From: Microbacterium sp. W4I4 | Lineage (GTDB): Bacteria; Actinomycetota; Actinomycetes; Actinomycetales; Microbacteriaceae | Direction: 5' to 3' | Assembly (NCBI RefSeq): GCF_030816235.1 | Contig: NZ_JAUSXT010000001.1 | Span: 806,001-870,000, forward strand | DNA length: 64,000 bases | Shown here: one piece after another, positions 32,560 through 41,434 of the stretch | How the letters are laid out: each line of letters begins with the position of its first letter | How positions within the stretch are numbered: the stretch's first letter is position 1 | The notes under the pieces: model-generated | Seen by the model: the letters and a program-made list of their open reading frames with translations, nothing else | Told to the model about the DNA's origin: nothing | Databases searched by the model: none | Position numbers and translations under genes: made by a program

Positions 32560-34665
32560 GTGAGCGATTCCCGCATTCAGCCGCCCGTCGCGGCCCGCCG
32601 CCCCATCACCCGCACCCACCACGGCGACTCCTTCGAGGACTCGTACGAGTGGCTCAGAGCCAAGGACGACCCCGAGGTCATCGCGCACCTCGAGGCGGAG
32701 AACGCCTACACCGAGGCACGTACGGCCGACCTCGAGCCGCTGCGAGAGCGACTGTTCCAGGAGGTGAAGTCGCGGGTGCTGGAGACCGATCTGTCGGTTC
32801 CGACCCGACGCGGCGACTGGTGGTACTACGGACGCACCGAGGAGGGCGCCCAGTACGGCATCCAGTGCCGCACCGCCGCCACGGGCGAGGACTGGACTCC
32901 CCCGGTGCTCGAGCCCGGCGTGCCCGTCCCAGGCGAAGAGGTGCTTCTCGACGGCAACGTCGAGGCCGAGGGCCACGAGTTCTTCTCGCTCGGCGCGTTC
33001 GACATCTCCGACGACGGCACGCGGATGCTGTGGTCGGTCGACGTCGAGGGCTCGGAGGTGTACACGGTCCACGTGCGCGACCTCGTGACCGGCGCACGGC
33101 TGGAGGATGTGATCGAGAACACCGGTCAGGCGTTCTTCACACCCGACGCGGAGTCGGTCGTCTACACGACGCGTGACGAGGCCTGGCGCCCTGACACGCT
33201 GTGGACCCACCGCCTGGGCTCCGCCGTCGCGGACGACACCAGGCTCTTCCACGAGCCCGATGAGCGCTTCTGGCTCGGTGCCGGCATCACGCGCAGCAAG
33301 AAGTACCTGGTGATCGGGCTCGGCTCGAAGATCACCAGCGAGGAGCTGCTGCTCGACCTGTCCGATCCGGACGCCGAGCCGCGAGTGGTCTGGCCGCGCC
33401 GCGACGGCGTGGAGTACTCGGTCGATCACGCCGTCGTCGACGGCGAGGATCGGCTTCTCATCCTGCACAACGACGGCGCCCTCGACTTCGAGCTGGTCTC
33501 GGTCGCGGCATCCGACCCGGAGGGCGAGCGGCAGGTGCTGCTGCCGCACATGCCGGGCCGCCGCCTGCTGGACGTGGACTGCTTCCGCGACTTCGCGACG
33601 GTCGAGTTCCGCTCCGAGGGGATGCCGCACGCGGCGCTTCTGGACCACCGAACCGGCGCCCTGGACGTGGTCGAGTTCGACGAGCCGCTGTACGAGGCGT
33701 ACTTCAGCGGCAACCCGGAGTGGCACGCGCCGTTCCTGCGGATGGGCTACACGTCGTTCGTGACGCCGTCGACCGTGCTGGAACTGGAGCTGGCCACGGG
33801 CGAGAAGCACGTGCGCAAGCAGACGACCGTGCTGGGCGGGTACGAGCCGGCCGACTACGGACAGCAGCGCGTCTGGGCGACCGCTCCGGACGGCGTGCAG
33901 GTGCCCGTCTCGCTGGTCTGGAATCGTTCCTTCGGCGAGCCCGGCGCCTCCGCGCGCCCCGTGCATCTGTACGGATACGGCTCGTACGAGCACTCGATCG
34001 ACCCCGGCTTCTCCGCGATGCGCCTGTCGCTGATGGACCGCGGGGTGATCTTCGCGGTGGCGCACGTGCGCGGCGGCGGCGAGATGGGCCGGCACTGGTA
34101 CGAGGACGGCAAGGAGCTGCGCAAGCGCAACACCTTCACGGACTTCATCGCCAGTGCGCAGCACCTGATCGACACCGGTGTCACGACGCCCGAGCGCATG
34201 GTCGCGGAGGGTGGCAGCGCGGGCGGTCTGCTGATGGGCGCCGTCGCGAACCTGGCTCCTGAGCTGTTCGCCGGCATCCTGGCCGGTGTCCCCTTCGTCG
34301 ATGCGCTGACCTCGATCCTGGACCCGTCGCTGCCGCTGACCGTGGTGGAGTGGGACGAGTGGGGCGACCCGCTGCACGACCCCGAGGTGTACTCCTACAT
34401 GAAGACGTACACGCCGTACGAGAACATCCTCACGGACGTCGCCTACCCGCGCATCCTCGCGATGACCTCGCTGAACGACACCCGTGTGCTCTACGTGGAG
34501 CCCGCGAAGTGGGTGTCCGCGCTGCGGCACTCCGGCGCGCAGGACGTGCTGCTCAAGTGCGAGATGACCGCCGGGCACGGCGGGGTCAGCGGACGCTACA
34601 ACGCCTGGCGCGACCGCGCGTTCGAGTTGGCGTGGATGCTGGACGTGCTCGGCCTCGCCGACTGA
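32560..34665 (+). CDS. ptrB: Oligopeptidase B (S9A family serine peptidase)
   Basis: A 701-residue cytoplasmic peptidase that cuts small peptides after basic residues. The N-terminal ~400 residues are the beta-propeller gate (YEWLRAKDDPEV near the start). The C-terminal alpha/beta-hydrolase domain has VAHVRGGGEMGRHWYEDG, nucleophile motif EGGSAGGLLMG (Ser about 549), the catalytic Asp region NDTRV and His in TAGHGG. The acidic DPEVYSYMKTYTPYENI segment is typical of OPB specificity. GTG start at 32560. Confidence 0.93.
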   Translation: MSDSRIQPPVAARRPITRTHHGDSFEDSYEWLRAKDDPEVIAHLEAENAYTEARTADLEPLRERLFQEVKSRVLETDLSVPTRRGDWWYYGRTEEGAQYGIQCRTAATGEDWTPPVLEPGVPVPGEEVLLDGNVEAEGHEFFSLGAFDISDDGTRMLWSVDVEGSEVYTVHVRDLVTGARLEDVIENTGQAFFTPDAESVVYTTRDEAWRPDTLWTHRLGSAVADDTRLFHEPDERFWLGAGITRSKKYLVIGLGSKITSEELLLDLSDPDAEPRVVWPRRDGVEYSVDHAVVDGEDRLLILHNDGALDFELVSVAASDPEGERQVLLPHMPGRRLLDVDCFRDFATVEFRSEGMPHAALLDHRTGALDVVEFDEPLYEAYFSGNPEWHAPFLRMGYTSFVTPSTVLELELATGEKHVRKQTTVLGGYEPADYGQQRVWATAPDGVQVPVSLVWNRSFGEPGASARPVHLYGYGSYEHSIDPGFSAMRLSLMDRGVIFAVAHVRGGGEMGRHWYEDGKELRKRNTFTDFIASAQHLIDTGVTTPERMVAEGGSAGGLLMGAVANLAPELFAGILAGVPFVDALTSILDPSLPLTVVEWDEWGDPLHDPEVYSYMKTYTPYENILTDVAYPRILAMTSLNDTRVLYVEPAKWVSALRHSGAQDVLLKCEMTAGHGGVSGRYNAWRDRAFELAWMLDVLGLAD

Positions 34666-34742
34666 TCCCGGGCGCGGATCGGGTCGCTGTACTCAGCCCT
34701 GTGTCCGCACCCGATTTTCCGCCCTGTCTCCCCCACCCCCAT

Positions 34743-34855
34743 GTCCCAGCAGTGGCGGCTGTGCGCACCCCGCACCCGCCACTGCTGACCCGCTCAACGC
34801 GTCGTGTCCCAGAACCGGCGAGTGGGTGGTCCCTTCAGCCACCACGACTGGGACA
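34743..34855. repeat. Palindromic repeat cluster 5' of the nuclease-like gene
   Basis: First element: GTCCCAGCAGTGGCGG (34743) with stem CAGCAGTGGCGG (34747-34758) pairing CCGCCACTGCTG (34776-34787); it can also end the ptrB transcript. Second element: TGTCCCAG (34805-34812) pairs with CTGGGACA (34848-34855), with a further GTGGT/ACCAC pair inside. The same half-site recurs after the gene at 35938-36049. Confidence 0.75.
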
Positions 34856-34956
34856 TGGAATCCGGGGCCGTTCGCTCTGCACATTCCGGCTGTCCGGCGG
34901 ATTGTGCACAGTTCCCGGGACCGGGCATCCTCCGATCTGTCCTGACCGGGTGAGAT

Positions 34957-35931
34957 ATGGGGATGACTCGCAGGCAGCCGCTTCCCGACGACCTCGTCCA
35001 CGGACCCTTCCACGTCTCCCAGGCGCGCGAGGCCGGCGTCGCGCGTTCGCGGCTGCGGGCCGCGGACCTGGCCTCGCCCACCCGTGGTGTCCGGCGGGTT
35101 CGCGGCGAGCAGCCCGAGGAAGAGGATGCCAAGCTCACACCGACGCAGCGGATGCAGCGTGTCTCAGCGCTGCTGCGCGAGGAGGTCGACGCGTTCGCCG
35201 TGGCGTTCACCCCGCATCAGTTCCTGAGTCACGAGACGGGGCTCGCGATCCTGGGCACCCCGCTGCCGTACACGACCGCGAACCGGCGCAAGGTGCATGT
35301 CTCGGTTCGACGCCCGCATCCGCTGCCGCGTCGGTGCGGCGTTCACGGGCATCGCCTGCAGGAGCGGAAGGCGGCCCGATGGCGAGCAGGCGGTCTGCCG
35401 ATCGAGCATCCGGCGCGGATGTGGCGTCAGGCGGCCTCTCACTGGGACTTGGATCACCTGATCATCGCAGGCGACTTCCTCATCCACCCGCGCCGCCGCC
35501 TCGTCACTCTCGACGACCTGCGCGAGGAGGTGGTGGAGGCAGGTGACGTGCGCGGCCTGCTGCGCGCTGCCCTGCAGGAGATCCGCGCCGGATCCGAGAG
35601 CTCCGAGGAGAGTCGCCTGCGCCTGCTGCTGACTCGCGCCGGCCTGCCGGAACCGGTGCTGAACATGAACCTGTTCGACAGCAGCGACCGATTCGTCGCG
35701 CGCCTCGACCTCGCCTACCCGCAATACAGGGTGGCTCCGGAGTTCGACGGCCGCGGGCACGCGGACGTCGATCAGTTCGCCAAGGACGCCGACCGCTGGG
35801 ATGCGATCCGGGCACAGGACTGGCGACACGTGCGCATCCTCAGCCACCACATGCGACCGAATCCGCAGATCGCCGTCGACAAGGTTGCCGCCGCGTTGTT
35901 CGACGCCGGGTGGCGGCCCGGACGCGGATGA
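34957..35931 (+). CDS. Nuclease-like protein with AbiEi-type N-terminus and DUF559/Vsr-like C-terminus
   Basis: A 324-residue protein of unknown role. Residues 1-50 (FHVSQAREAGVARSRLRAAD) resemble the winged-helix start of AbiEi-type antitoxins. FLSHETGLAILGTPLP (about 88-103) is the central motif seen in that group. The C-terminal 70 residues (ARLDLAYPQYRVAPEFDGRGH, then DADRWDAIRAQDWRHVRI) look like a restriction-endonuclease-fold DUF559/Vsr domain with acidic residues Asp and Glu-x-Asp-Gly. There is no adjacent toxin gene. Palindromic repeats lie on both sides, the 3' one starting seven bases after the stop. Confidence 0.7.
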   Translation: MGMTRRQPLPDDLVHGPFHVSQAREAGVARSRLRAADLASPTRGVRRVRGEQPEEEDAKLTPTQRMQRVSALLREEVDAFAVAFTPHQFLSHETGLAILGTPLPYTTANRRKVHVSVRRPHPLPRRCGVHGHRLQERKAARWRAGGLPIEHPARMWRQAASHWDLDHLIIAGDFLIHPRRRLVTLDDLREEVVEAGDVRGLLRAALQEIRAGSESSEESRLRLLLTRAGLPEPVLNMNLFDSSDRFVARLDLAYPQYRVAPEFDGRGHADVDQFAKDADRWDAIRAQDWRHVRILSHHMRPNPQIAVDKVAAALFDAGWRPGRG

Positions 35932-35937
35932 TTCTCC

Positions 35938-36049
35938 GTCCCAGAAGTGGCGGGTGCTGTGGCATCCGACCTACCTCTTCTGGGACGCGCCCTCGGATGC
36001 GGAGCAGCAAGGGTCGGTGAGCGACCCTGCCACCCGCCATTTCTGGGAC
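35938..36049. repeat. Palindromic repeat cluster 3' of the nuclease-like gene
   Basis: GTCCCAGAAGTGGCGGGTG (35938-35956) pairs with CACCCGCCATTTCTGGGAC (36031-36049) over 19 bp with one G-U. Nested between them are a third half-site CTTCTGGGAC (35977-35986) and a small hairpin GGGTCG...CGACCC (36011-36027). The region is strongly structured and shares its core with the 5' cluster. Confidence 0.8.
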
Positions 36050-36086
36050 ACGGAGGCGGCTCAGAGCGGGTACAACGAGCGGACGC

Positions 36087-37115
36087 TCAGCCGAAGAGCG
36101 CGGATGCCTCGTCGTAGCGTTCGCGCGGCACGGTGTTCAGCTCGCCGAGAGCCTCCTCGAAAGGCACCAGGACGATGTCCGTGCCGCGCATGGCGACCAT
36201 CTGGCCCCATGCGCCGCTCATGAGGGCGTCCGCGGCGTTCAGCCCGAGGCGCGTCGCGAGCACGCGGTCGAAGCCGGAGGGCGAGCCGCCGCGCTGGATG
36301 TGTCCGAGAACCGTGGACCGCGTCTCGACACCGGTGATCCGCTCGATCTCCGGTGCGAGCATCTCGCTGATCCCGCCGAGGCGCGGACGATTGAAGGCGT
36401 CCAGGCCCTTGTCGCTGTACGCCTCGTCCATGTCGGTGAGCGTGAAGCCCTCCGAGACGACGACAAGAGGAGCACGACCGCGATCGCGGGCGCGTGAGAC
36501 GAGCGCGCAGATCTCGTCCATCGACATCGGCACCTCAGGGATGCAGATGACATGCGCCCCCGCGGCCATGCCTGCATGCAGGGCGATCCATCCGACGTGG
36601 CGCCCCATGACCTCGGCCACCATGCAGCGCTGGTGCGAGTCTCCGGTGGTGCGCAGCCGGTCCATGGCGTCCGTCGCGATGTTCACGGCCGTGTCGAATC
36701 CGAACGAGTAGTCGGTCGCGCGCAGATCGTTGTCGATGGTCTTCGGCACGCCGAGGACGTTGATGCCGTCCTTGGCGAGACGGTCGGCAGCCGCCAGCGT
36801 GCCTTCGCCGCCGATGGCCACGATTCCGTCGATACCGTGCGCGGCGAGCGTCTTGGCGATGTTCTCGGCGCCGCCGCGCGATCCCTCGTAGGGATTGGTG
36901 CGGCTGGTGCCGAGGATGGTGCCTCCGACCTTGGACAGCCCCTTCACCTCGTGACGGGTGAGCGGGAAGAAGTCGCCGTCCACGACGCCGCGCCAGCCGT
37001 CGCGGATGCCGACGAACTCGAGGTCGTACGTGGTGGTGCCCTTGAGCACGATGCCGCGGATGACTGCGTTGAGGCCGGGGCAGTCGCCGCCGCTGGTGAG
37101 AATGCCGATCTTCAT
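36087..37115 (-). CDS. pfkA: 6-phosphofructokinase
   Basis: Phosphorylates fructose-6-phosphate in glycolysis. At 342 residues it has the motifs SGGDCPGLNAVIRG (8-21), GGEGT (about 101-105), PKTIDNDL (catalytic Asp), MGRHVGWIAL and GHIQRGGSPSGFDR. The Gly in GGEGT (rather than GGDDT) points to ATP as donor; the Lys of PKTIDND is shared with actinobacterial group III enzymes. The ATG at 37115 is the conserved MKIGILTSGG start. Confidence 0.93.
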   Translation of the reverse strand: MKIGILTSGGDCPGLNAVIRGIVLKGTTTYDLEFVGIRDGWRGVVDGDFFPLTRHEVKGLSKVGGTILGTSRTNPYEGSRGGAENIAKTLAAHGIDGIVAIGGEGTLAAADRLAKDGINVLGVPKTIDNDLRATDYSFGFDTAVNIATDAMDRLRTTGDSHQRCMVAEVMGRHVGWIALHAGMAAGAHVICIPEVPMSMDEICALVSRARDRGRAPLVVVSEGFTLTDMDEAYSDKGLDAFNRPRLGGISEMLAPEIERITGVETRSTVLGHIQRGGSPSGFDRVLATRLGLNAADALMSGAWGQMVAMRGTDIVLVPFEEALGELNTVPRERYDEASALFG

Positions 37116-37283
37116 GCTGCTGCCTTCATGATTCGGGGAAAGGGGTAAGGGCGACGCTGCCTGCATCCGACCCTAGTGGTGAACCCAGGTCGATGCCATT
37201 CCGCATCGCATGAAAAACGAGAATCTTGCCGAGCCGTTATGGCCATACGTCGATACTTTGCCGAATCGCATCCGAATCAACGA

Positions 37284-37321
37284 CAGAGGGCGCCAAGAAC
37301 TGTTGTTCTTAACGCCCTCTG
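37284..37321 (-). terminator. Hairpin terminator after the SNF2 helicase gene
   Basis: Outer stem CAGAGGGCG (37284-37292) with CGCCCTCTG (37313-37321), inner stem AAGAAC/GTTCTT and loop TGTT. It lies 16 bp beyond the helicase stop. Confidence 0.7.
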
Positions 37322-37336
37322 CGGAGTCGATGACGT

Positions 37337-39484
37337 TCAGTCGCCGCCCAGCGCCTCCCGCAGCAGGTGCATGAGCGCCGCCATCTGCACGGACTCGCTC
37401 GCGGTCTCCTCGACAGCCTCGCCATCCAGTGCACGGGCGGCCAGACCCTGCTTCTGATCGATGAGCTCCGCGATCTTCGTGTCGATCGTGTGCGCGGCGA
37501 TGATTCGCCACGCGGTGACGGGCTCGTCCTGGCCGATGCGGTGCACCCGGTCGATCGCCTGGGTCTGCTCCGCGGCCGTCCAGCTGAGCTCGGCCAGTAC
37601 GACGTTCGACGCCGCCTGCAGGTTCACGCCCACGCCGGCCGCCGTCAGCGAGCAGACCGCGATGCCGACCGAGGGGTCGGTGTTGAACGCGTCGATGGCC
37701 TGCTGGCGTGCGGGCGTGGACTGATCCCCACGGATCGAGACCGCTTTGATTCCGGATGCGGCGAAATGCGCCTCCGCCTGATCCATGACGTCGATGTGCT
37801 TCGCGAAGAACACGACCTTCGCGACCGAGCGCTGCAGCTGAGCGGCGTAGTCGGCGGCGAGTCCGGCCTTGGCCTGACCGATCCTGCGCACCATGGTGAA
37901 CACGTTGTCGCCCCCGGTGCCGGCAGCCTTGGATTCCTCGAGCTCGTTGTGCGCGACGAGGCGGACGATGTCGTCGTTGATCTCCCCGGGGGTCGCGGGA
38001 CCGTGCGCGGCCGCGCGGGCCTCGACGATGCGCCGGTACTTCGCGGCCATCCGCTCCCCGAGCTCGCGCTCGGCCTGACGGATGCTGCGTCCGAACTCGT
38101 CGTCGAGCTGCACGGGCAGGTCGGCGATGAGCTTGTCGGGCAGGTCGGCCGCGACGTCCTTCTTCTTCCGGCGCACGATTCCCATCGAGATCACGGCTTC
38201 GCGCGCTTCGGCGTAGAAGGACTTGTCCGCGGGGGTGAGCCCGGTTGCGTCCAGCTTCTCCATCAGCTGCGGAGTCGGCTTCTCGCCGTTGGTCCAGCCG
38301 AGGAACCGCCAGATCGCGTCGAAGTCCTCGACGTCGTTGATCAGCGGGGTTCCCGTCAGCGCGAGCAGGAGCGGGTCACGGGTGCGCTCGCGCACCCGTG
38401 CTGCCAGCGCCAGCACGTTCTGCGAGCGCTGCGAGGAGAGGTTCTTGATGAAGTGCGCCTCGTCGACGACGATGCCCTTCAGGCCGATCTCGCCGAGCCA
38501 CGACAGGTGACGGTCGAGGATCTCGTAGTTGACGATGAACACGTCGGCGAAGGCGTCGATGTCCGCGCCGTCGCCCTGGATGACGGTCGCGCGGCGCTGC
38601 GGGGTCCACAGTTCCACCTCGCGCGCCCAGTTCATCTTCACCACGTTGGGGACGACGACCAGCAGCGGGTATGCGTCGGCCACGGAGGCTGCGAGCACGG
38701 ACTGCGCGGTCTTTCCGAGACCCGGCTCGTCGGCCAGCAGGAAGCTGCGGTGACCGGCGCGGACGGCCTCGACGAAACGGGACTGGTGCACCATCACCTC
38801 GCGGCCCTTCGGCGAGAGGTGGTCGTACTCGGGGGTCGGAGGCAGCTCCATGGTGGCCGCTCCCCCGCCCGCACCCGACTCGAAGGCCTTGTAGAGCGGT
38901 CCCATGAGCTCCCAGCCGTCCAACCGGCGACGAGGCACGGAAGCCGCTCTCGGGGTGAGGTCCGGCTCGAGGAAGGGGTTGGCGAGCTGTCGCGACTCCA
39001 CGGACGGCGGGGTCACCTGCTTCTCGGCGAGGGCGGCGGGGACGACGTTCGTGACCCTGACGGGCGCCACGTCGGTGATGATGAGCTCCTCGGGCGCGAG
39101 TTCCGCACCGGACTCGAGGAGCCAGTCGCGTCGCATCCGCTTCGCCACCGGAGAGGTCGCCTGGTCTGCCTCGAGCAGCTGGATCAGCGAGGTGTCGCGT
39201 GCGGCCGTCTTCGCGAGGATCGTCGCAACGCCATCGAGTCGCTTGAGCAGTTCCGCACGTGCGGAGTCGATCAACTCGGCATCCGTCTTCACCCTGGCAC
39301 GCTCTTCGCGCACCAGGAACGCGATCACCTGGAACTTGACCCGATTCGTGGGTCCGAGCTTGGATCGCTGCGCCTTCGCCTCGATCTCGCGCACCTTGCG
39401 CGCGAGGATGGGGATCAGCGGTGCCTCTTCGTCGCGACGAGAGGTCTTCTTGCGCCGCGATGCGGCAGTCGCCGTGGTCGGCAT
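37337..39484 (-). CDS. SNF2-like DEAD/DEAH-box helicase
   Basis: A 715-residue SF2 ATPase of the SNF2/Rad54 type that moves along DNA. An N-terminal ~240-residue charged region precedes the ATPase core: LLADEPGLGKTAQS (motif I), VVDEAHF (motif II), ALTGTPLIND (motif III), then the second RecA lobe with VFFAKHIDVMDQAE, LTAAGVGVNLQAAS and QAIDRVHRIGQ (motif VI). AGGAGG before the ATG at 39484. No nuclease or methylase partner is adjacent, so repair or remodelling is more likely than a known defence system. Confidence 0.9.
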   Translation of the reverse strand: MPTTATAASRRKKTSRRDEEAPLIPILARKVREIEAKAQRSKLGPTNRVKFQVIAFLVREERARVKTDAELIDSARAELLKRLDGVATILAKTAARDTSLIQLLEADQATSPVAKRMRRDWLLESGAELAPEELIITDVAPVRVTNVVPAALAEKQVTPPSVESRQLANPFLEPDLTPRAASVPRRRLDGWELMGPLYKAFESGAGGGAATMELPPTPEYDHLSPKGREVMVHQSRFVEAVRAGHRSFLLADEPGLGKTAQSVLAASVADAYPLLVVVPNVVKMNWAREVELWTPQRRATVIQGDGADIDAFADVFIVNYEILDRHLSWLGEIGLKGIVVDEAHFIKNLSSQRSQNVLALAARVRERTRDPLLLALTGTPLINDVEDFDAIWRFLGWTNGEKPTPQLMEKLDATGLTPADKSFYAEAREAVISMGIVRRKKKDVAADLPDKLIADLPVQLDDEFGRSIRQAERELGERMAAKYRRIVEARAAAHGPATPGEINDDIVRLVAHNELEESKAAGTGGDNVFTMVRRIGQAKAGLAADYAAQLQRSVAKVVFFAKHIDVMDQAEAHFAASGIKAVSIRGDQSTPARQQAIDAFNTDPSVGIAVCSLTAAGVGVNLQAASNVVLAELSWTAAEQTQAIDRVHRIGQDEPVTAWRIIAAHTIDTKIAELIDQKQGLAARALDGEAVEETASESVQMAALMHLLREALGGD

Positions 39485-39656
39485 GCTCCTCCTGAGCGTG
39501 AGTGCCGAAGCGCCGAAGGGGCCTTCGGTTCGTACTGTGATCCGCGTGTGGCGCCAGCCAGGACCGTGCGGACGGCGACTCCGGTCTGCGCGCGTCGTAC
39601 GGCGGACATCGGATGCCAGGGCATAGTTTACGGCATCCCCGGCGTTGATGCGATCG

Positions 39657-40604
39657 TCAATCCTTTTCGAGGCGTGTCCGCGCTTCGGTGACATCCGCGG
39701 CCATCTGCGCGATGAGCGCGTCCATCCCGTCGAACGCGACCATCCCGCGCAGATGCGAGGTGAACTCCACGGTCACGTGGTGGCCGTACAGGTCCAGTCC
39801 GACCTCGTCGAGCACATGCGCCTCGACCTGACGACGATGCACGTCGTCGAAGGTCGGATTCGTCCCCACCGAGATCGCGGCCGGATGCCGGATGCCGGTG
39901 TCGTGGTCGTCCAGCCAGCCGGCGTAGACGCCGTCGGCGGGCGCGAGTGCATCGATGACCTCGGACAGGTTCGCGGTCGGGAAGCCGAGTTCGCGCCCTC
40001 GCTTGAGTCCGTGCACGACTTCGCCCGACACGGAGACCGGGCGTCCGAGCACCCTGGCGGCCTCGACGACGTCGCCTGCCGCCAGCAGCTCGCGGATCCA
40101 GGTGGAAGACACCCGTCGCTCGCCGCCGTCAGGATGCACGTCCTCGACGACGTCGACGGTGAATCCGTAGCGCGGGCCGAGTTCGCGCAGCAGCGCGACG
40201 TCTCCCCTGCCGCCGCTGCCGAAGCGGAAGTCCCGCCCGACCAGCACCGTCACGACGTGCAGCGCGTCGACGAGGATGTCGCTCACGAAGTCCTCTGCCG
40301 CCAGCGACGCCAGCGCGCGATCGAAGGTGAGCAGCAGCGTGGCATCCAGATCCAGCTCGCCCAGCAGGTCCAGCTTGCGATCGGTGACCACGACGTTCTC
40401 GGGGCACGACTCGGGCCGCAGGATCTCGAGCGGGTTGCGGTCGAACGTCACGGCCACGGCGCGCGCGTCCGCGGCCCGCGCGTCCTCGCGCATCCGCTCG
40501 ATGACCGCACGGTGGCCCAGGTGCACGCCGTCGAACTTGCCGATCGCGACCACGCTGGGACCGAAGTCCGCGGGCACCTCGGAGAGGTCGCGGAAGACGA
40601 TCAT
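39657..40604 (-). CDS. ribF: Bifunctional riboflavin kinase / FMN adenylyltransferase
   Basis: Makes FMN and FAD from riboflavin. In 315 residues the N-terminal nucleotidyltransferase has AIGKFDGVHLGHRAVIE (about 20-36, HxGH), VGRDFRFGSGGRGD and RRVSSTWIRELL. The C-terminal flavokinase (about 185-310) has RGRELGFPTANL, GVYAGW and TNPTFDD. The ATG at 40604 overlaps the preceding membrane gene stop by four bases. It belongs to the truB-ribF part of the conserved translation cluster. Confidence 0.96.
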   Translation of the reverse strand: MIVFRDLSEVPADFGPSVVAIGKFDGVHLGHRAVIERMREDARAADARAVAVTFDRNPLEILRPESCPENVVVTDRKLDLLGELDLDATLLLTFDRALASLAAEDFVSDILVDALHVVTVLVGRDFRFGSGGRGDVALLRELGPRYGFTVDVVEDVHPDGGERRVSSTWIRELLAAGDVVEAARVLGRPVSVSGEVVHGLKRGRELGFPTANLSEVIDALAPADGVYAGWLDDHDTGIRHPAAISVGTNPTFDDVHRRQVEAHVLDEVGLDLYGHHVTVEFTSHLRGMVAFDGMDALIAQMAADVTEARTRLEKD

Positions 40605-41038
40605 GCCTGCTCTCCCTTCGGCGGGTGCGTGCGCAGCCACCACAGGCCGAACACCGGCAGCACGAGCGGGATGAAGACGTAGCCCATGCCGAAGTACGAC
40701 CACACGCTGTCGTGTCCGAACAGCGCCGGCACGAGCAGGCTCAGCGCCCCCACGACGATCACGCCGGTGAGCTCGAAGACGATCGCGATCCAGGCGACCG
40801 TGTACCAGCCACGGCGGTGCGCGAGGATCAGCGCGAGAGTCGCGACGATGTACACGACGGCGGCCATCGCGGACAGCGAGTACGCCAAGGGTGCCTCGTC
40901 GAAGCGACGGACGATCTGCACGAAGCTGCGTCCGGTGGCGCCGAGAGCCATCACGGCGTAGACGATGACGAGAACCCGGCCGATACCCGTCATTCGGGTG
41001 CGCGAGTGGATCTGGGGCGATGCATCGGTGTGGGACAT
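40601..41038 (-). CDS. Four-helix membrane protein upstream of ribF
   Basis: A 145-residue protein with four hydrophobic segments (starting about residues 16, 50, 76 and 108) and no enzyme motif. I do not recognise a named family. It overlaps ribF by four bases (ATGA), so the pair is co-translated. Start ATG at 41038 was preferred; another start 12 bases upstream is possible. A second four-segment membrane gene lies just upstream, suggesting the two proteins may work together. Confidence 0.7.
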   Translation of the reverse strand: MSHTDASPQIHSRTRMTGIGRVLVIVYAVMALGATGRSFVQIVRRFDEAPLAYSLSAMAAVVYIVATLALILAHRRGWYTVAWIAIVFELTGVIVVGALSLLVPALFGHDSVWSYFGMGYVFIPLVLPVFGLWWLRTHPPKGEQA

Positions 41039-41065
41039 TGCGTCCACCATCCTAATCCGCTCGGA

Positions 41066-41434
41066 TCACGCGATCTGCACGGTCCAGATCGTCTGCATCC
41101 GCCACAGCATGATCGCCAGCGACAGGCCGACGACGCCGAGGACGACCGTGCTCCAACGCGTGCGATCCAGCAGAGCCCACACCACGCCGCCGGCGGGCAG
41201 CAGCAAGGCGCCGATCAGATAGACCCAGTACTCGAGAAGGTCGCCGGTGGGCGGATTTCCCGCCAGCGGTGAGATGATCGCGATGACGGCCTGCACGATC
41301 AGCAGCACCTCCATCAGCAGCACGCTGCCGACCGAGTAGTCGCTCGGGCGCCGCCCGGCGAAGCCGAGGATGAGGCAGAAGAGGCCCGCCGCGCACGCGA
41401 TGACGATCTGGACGATGGTGAACCACAGGATCAC
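41066..41434 (-). CDS. Four-helix membrane protein between truB and ribF
   Basis: A 122-residue, very hydrophobic protein with four membrane segments (MILWFTIVQIVIACAAGLF, VLLMEVLLIVQAVIAI, YWVYLIGALLLPAGGVVW, TVVLGVVGLSLAIML). No named family recognised. It overlaps the end of truB by four bases and so is part of the truB transcript. Confidence 0.75.
   Translation of the reverse strand: MILWFTIVQIVIACAAGLFCLILGFAGRRPSDYSVGSVLLMEVLLIVQAVIAIISPLAGNPPTGDLLEYWVYLIGALLLPAGGVVWALLDRTRWSTVVLGVVGLSLAIMLWRMQTIWTVQIA

Noticed and set aside
34666..34956. Possible small gene between ptrB and the nuclease-like gene
   Set aside because: No credible start with a ribosome site; the region is made of palindromes.
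35938..36049. CRISPR-like array
   Set aside because: Half-sites are few, alternate in orientation and have irregular spacing; they are palindromes, not direct repeats with spacers.
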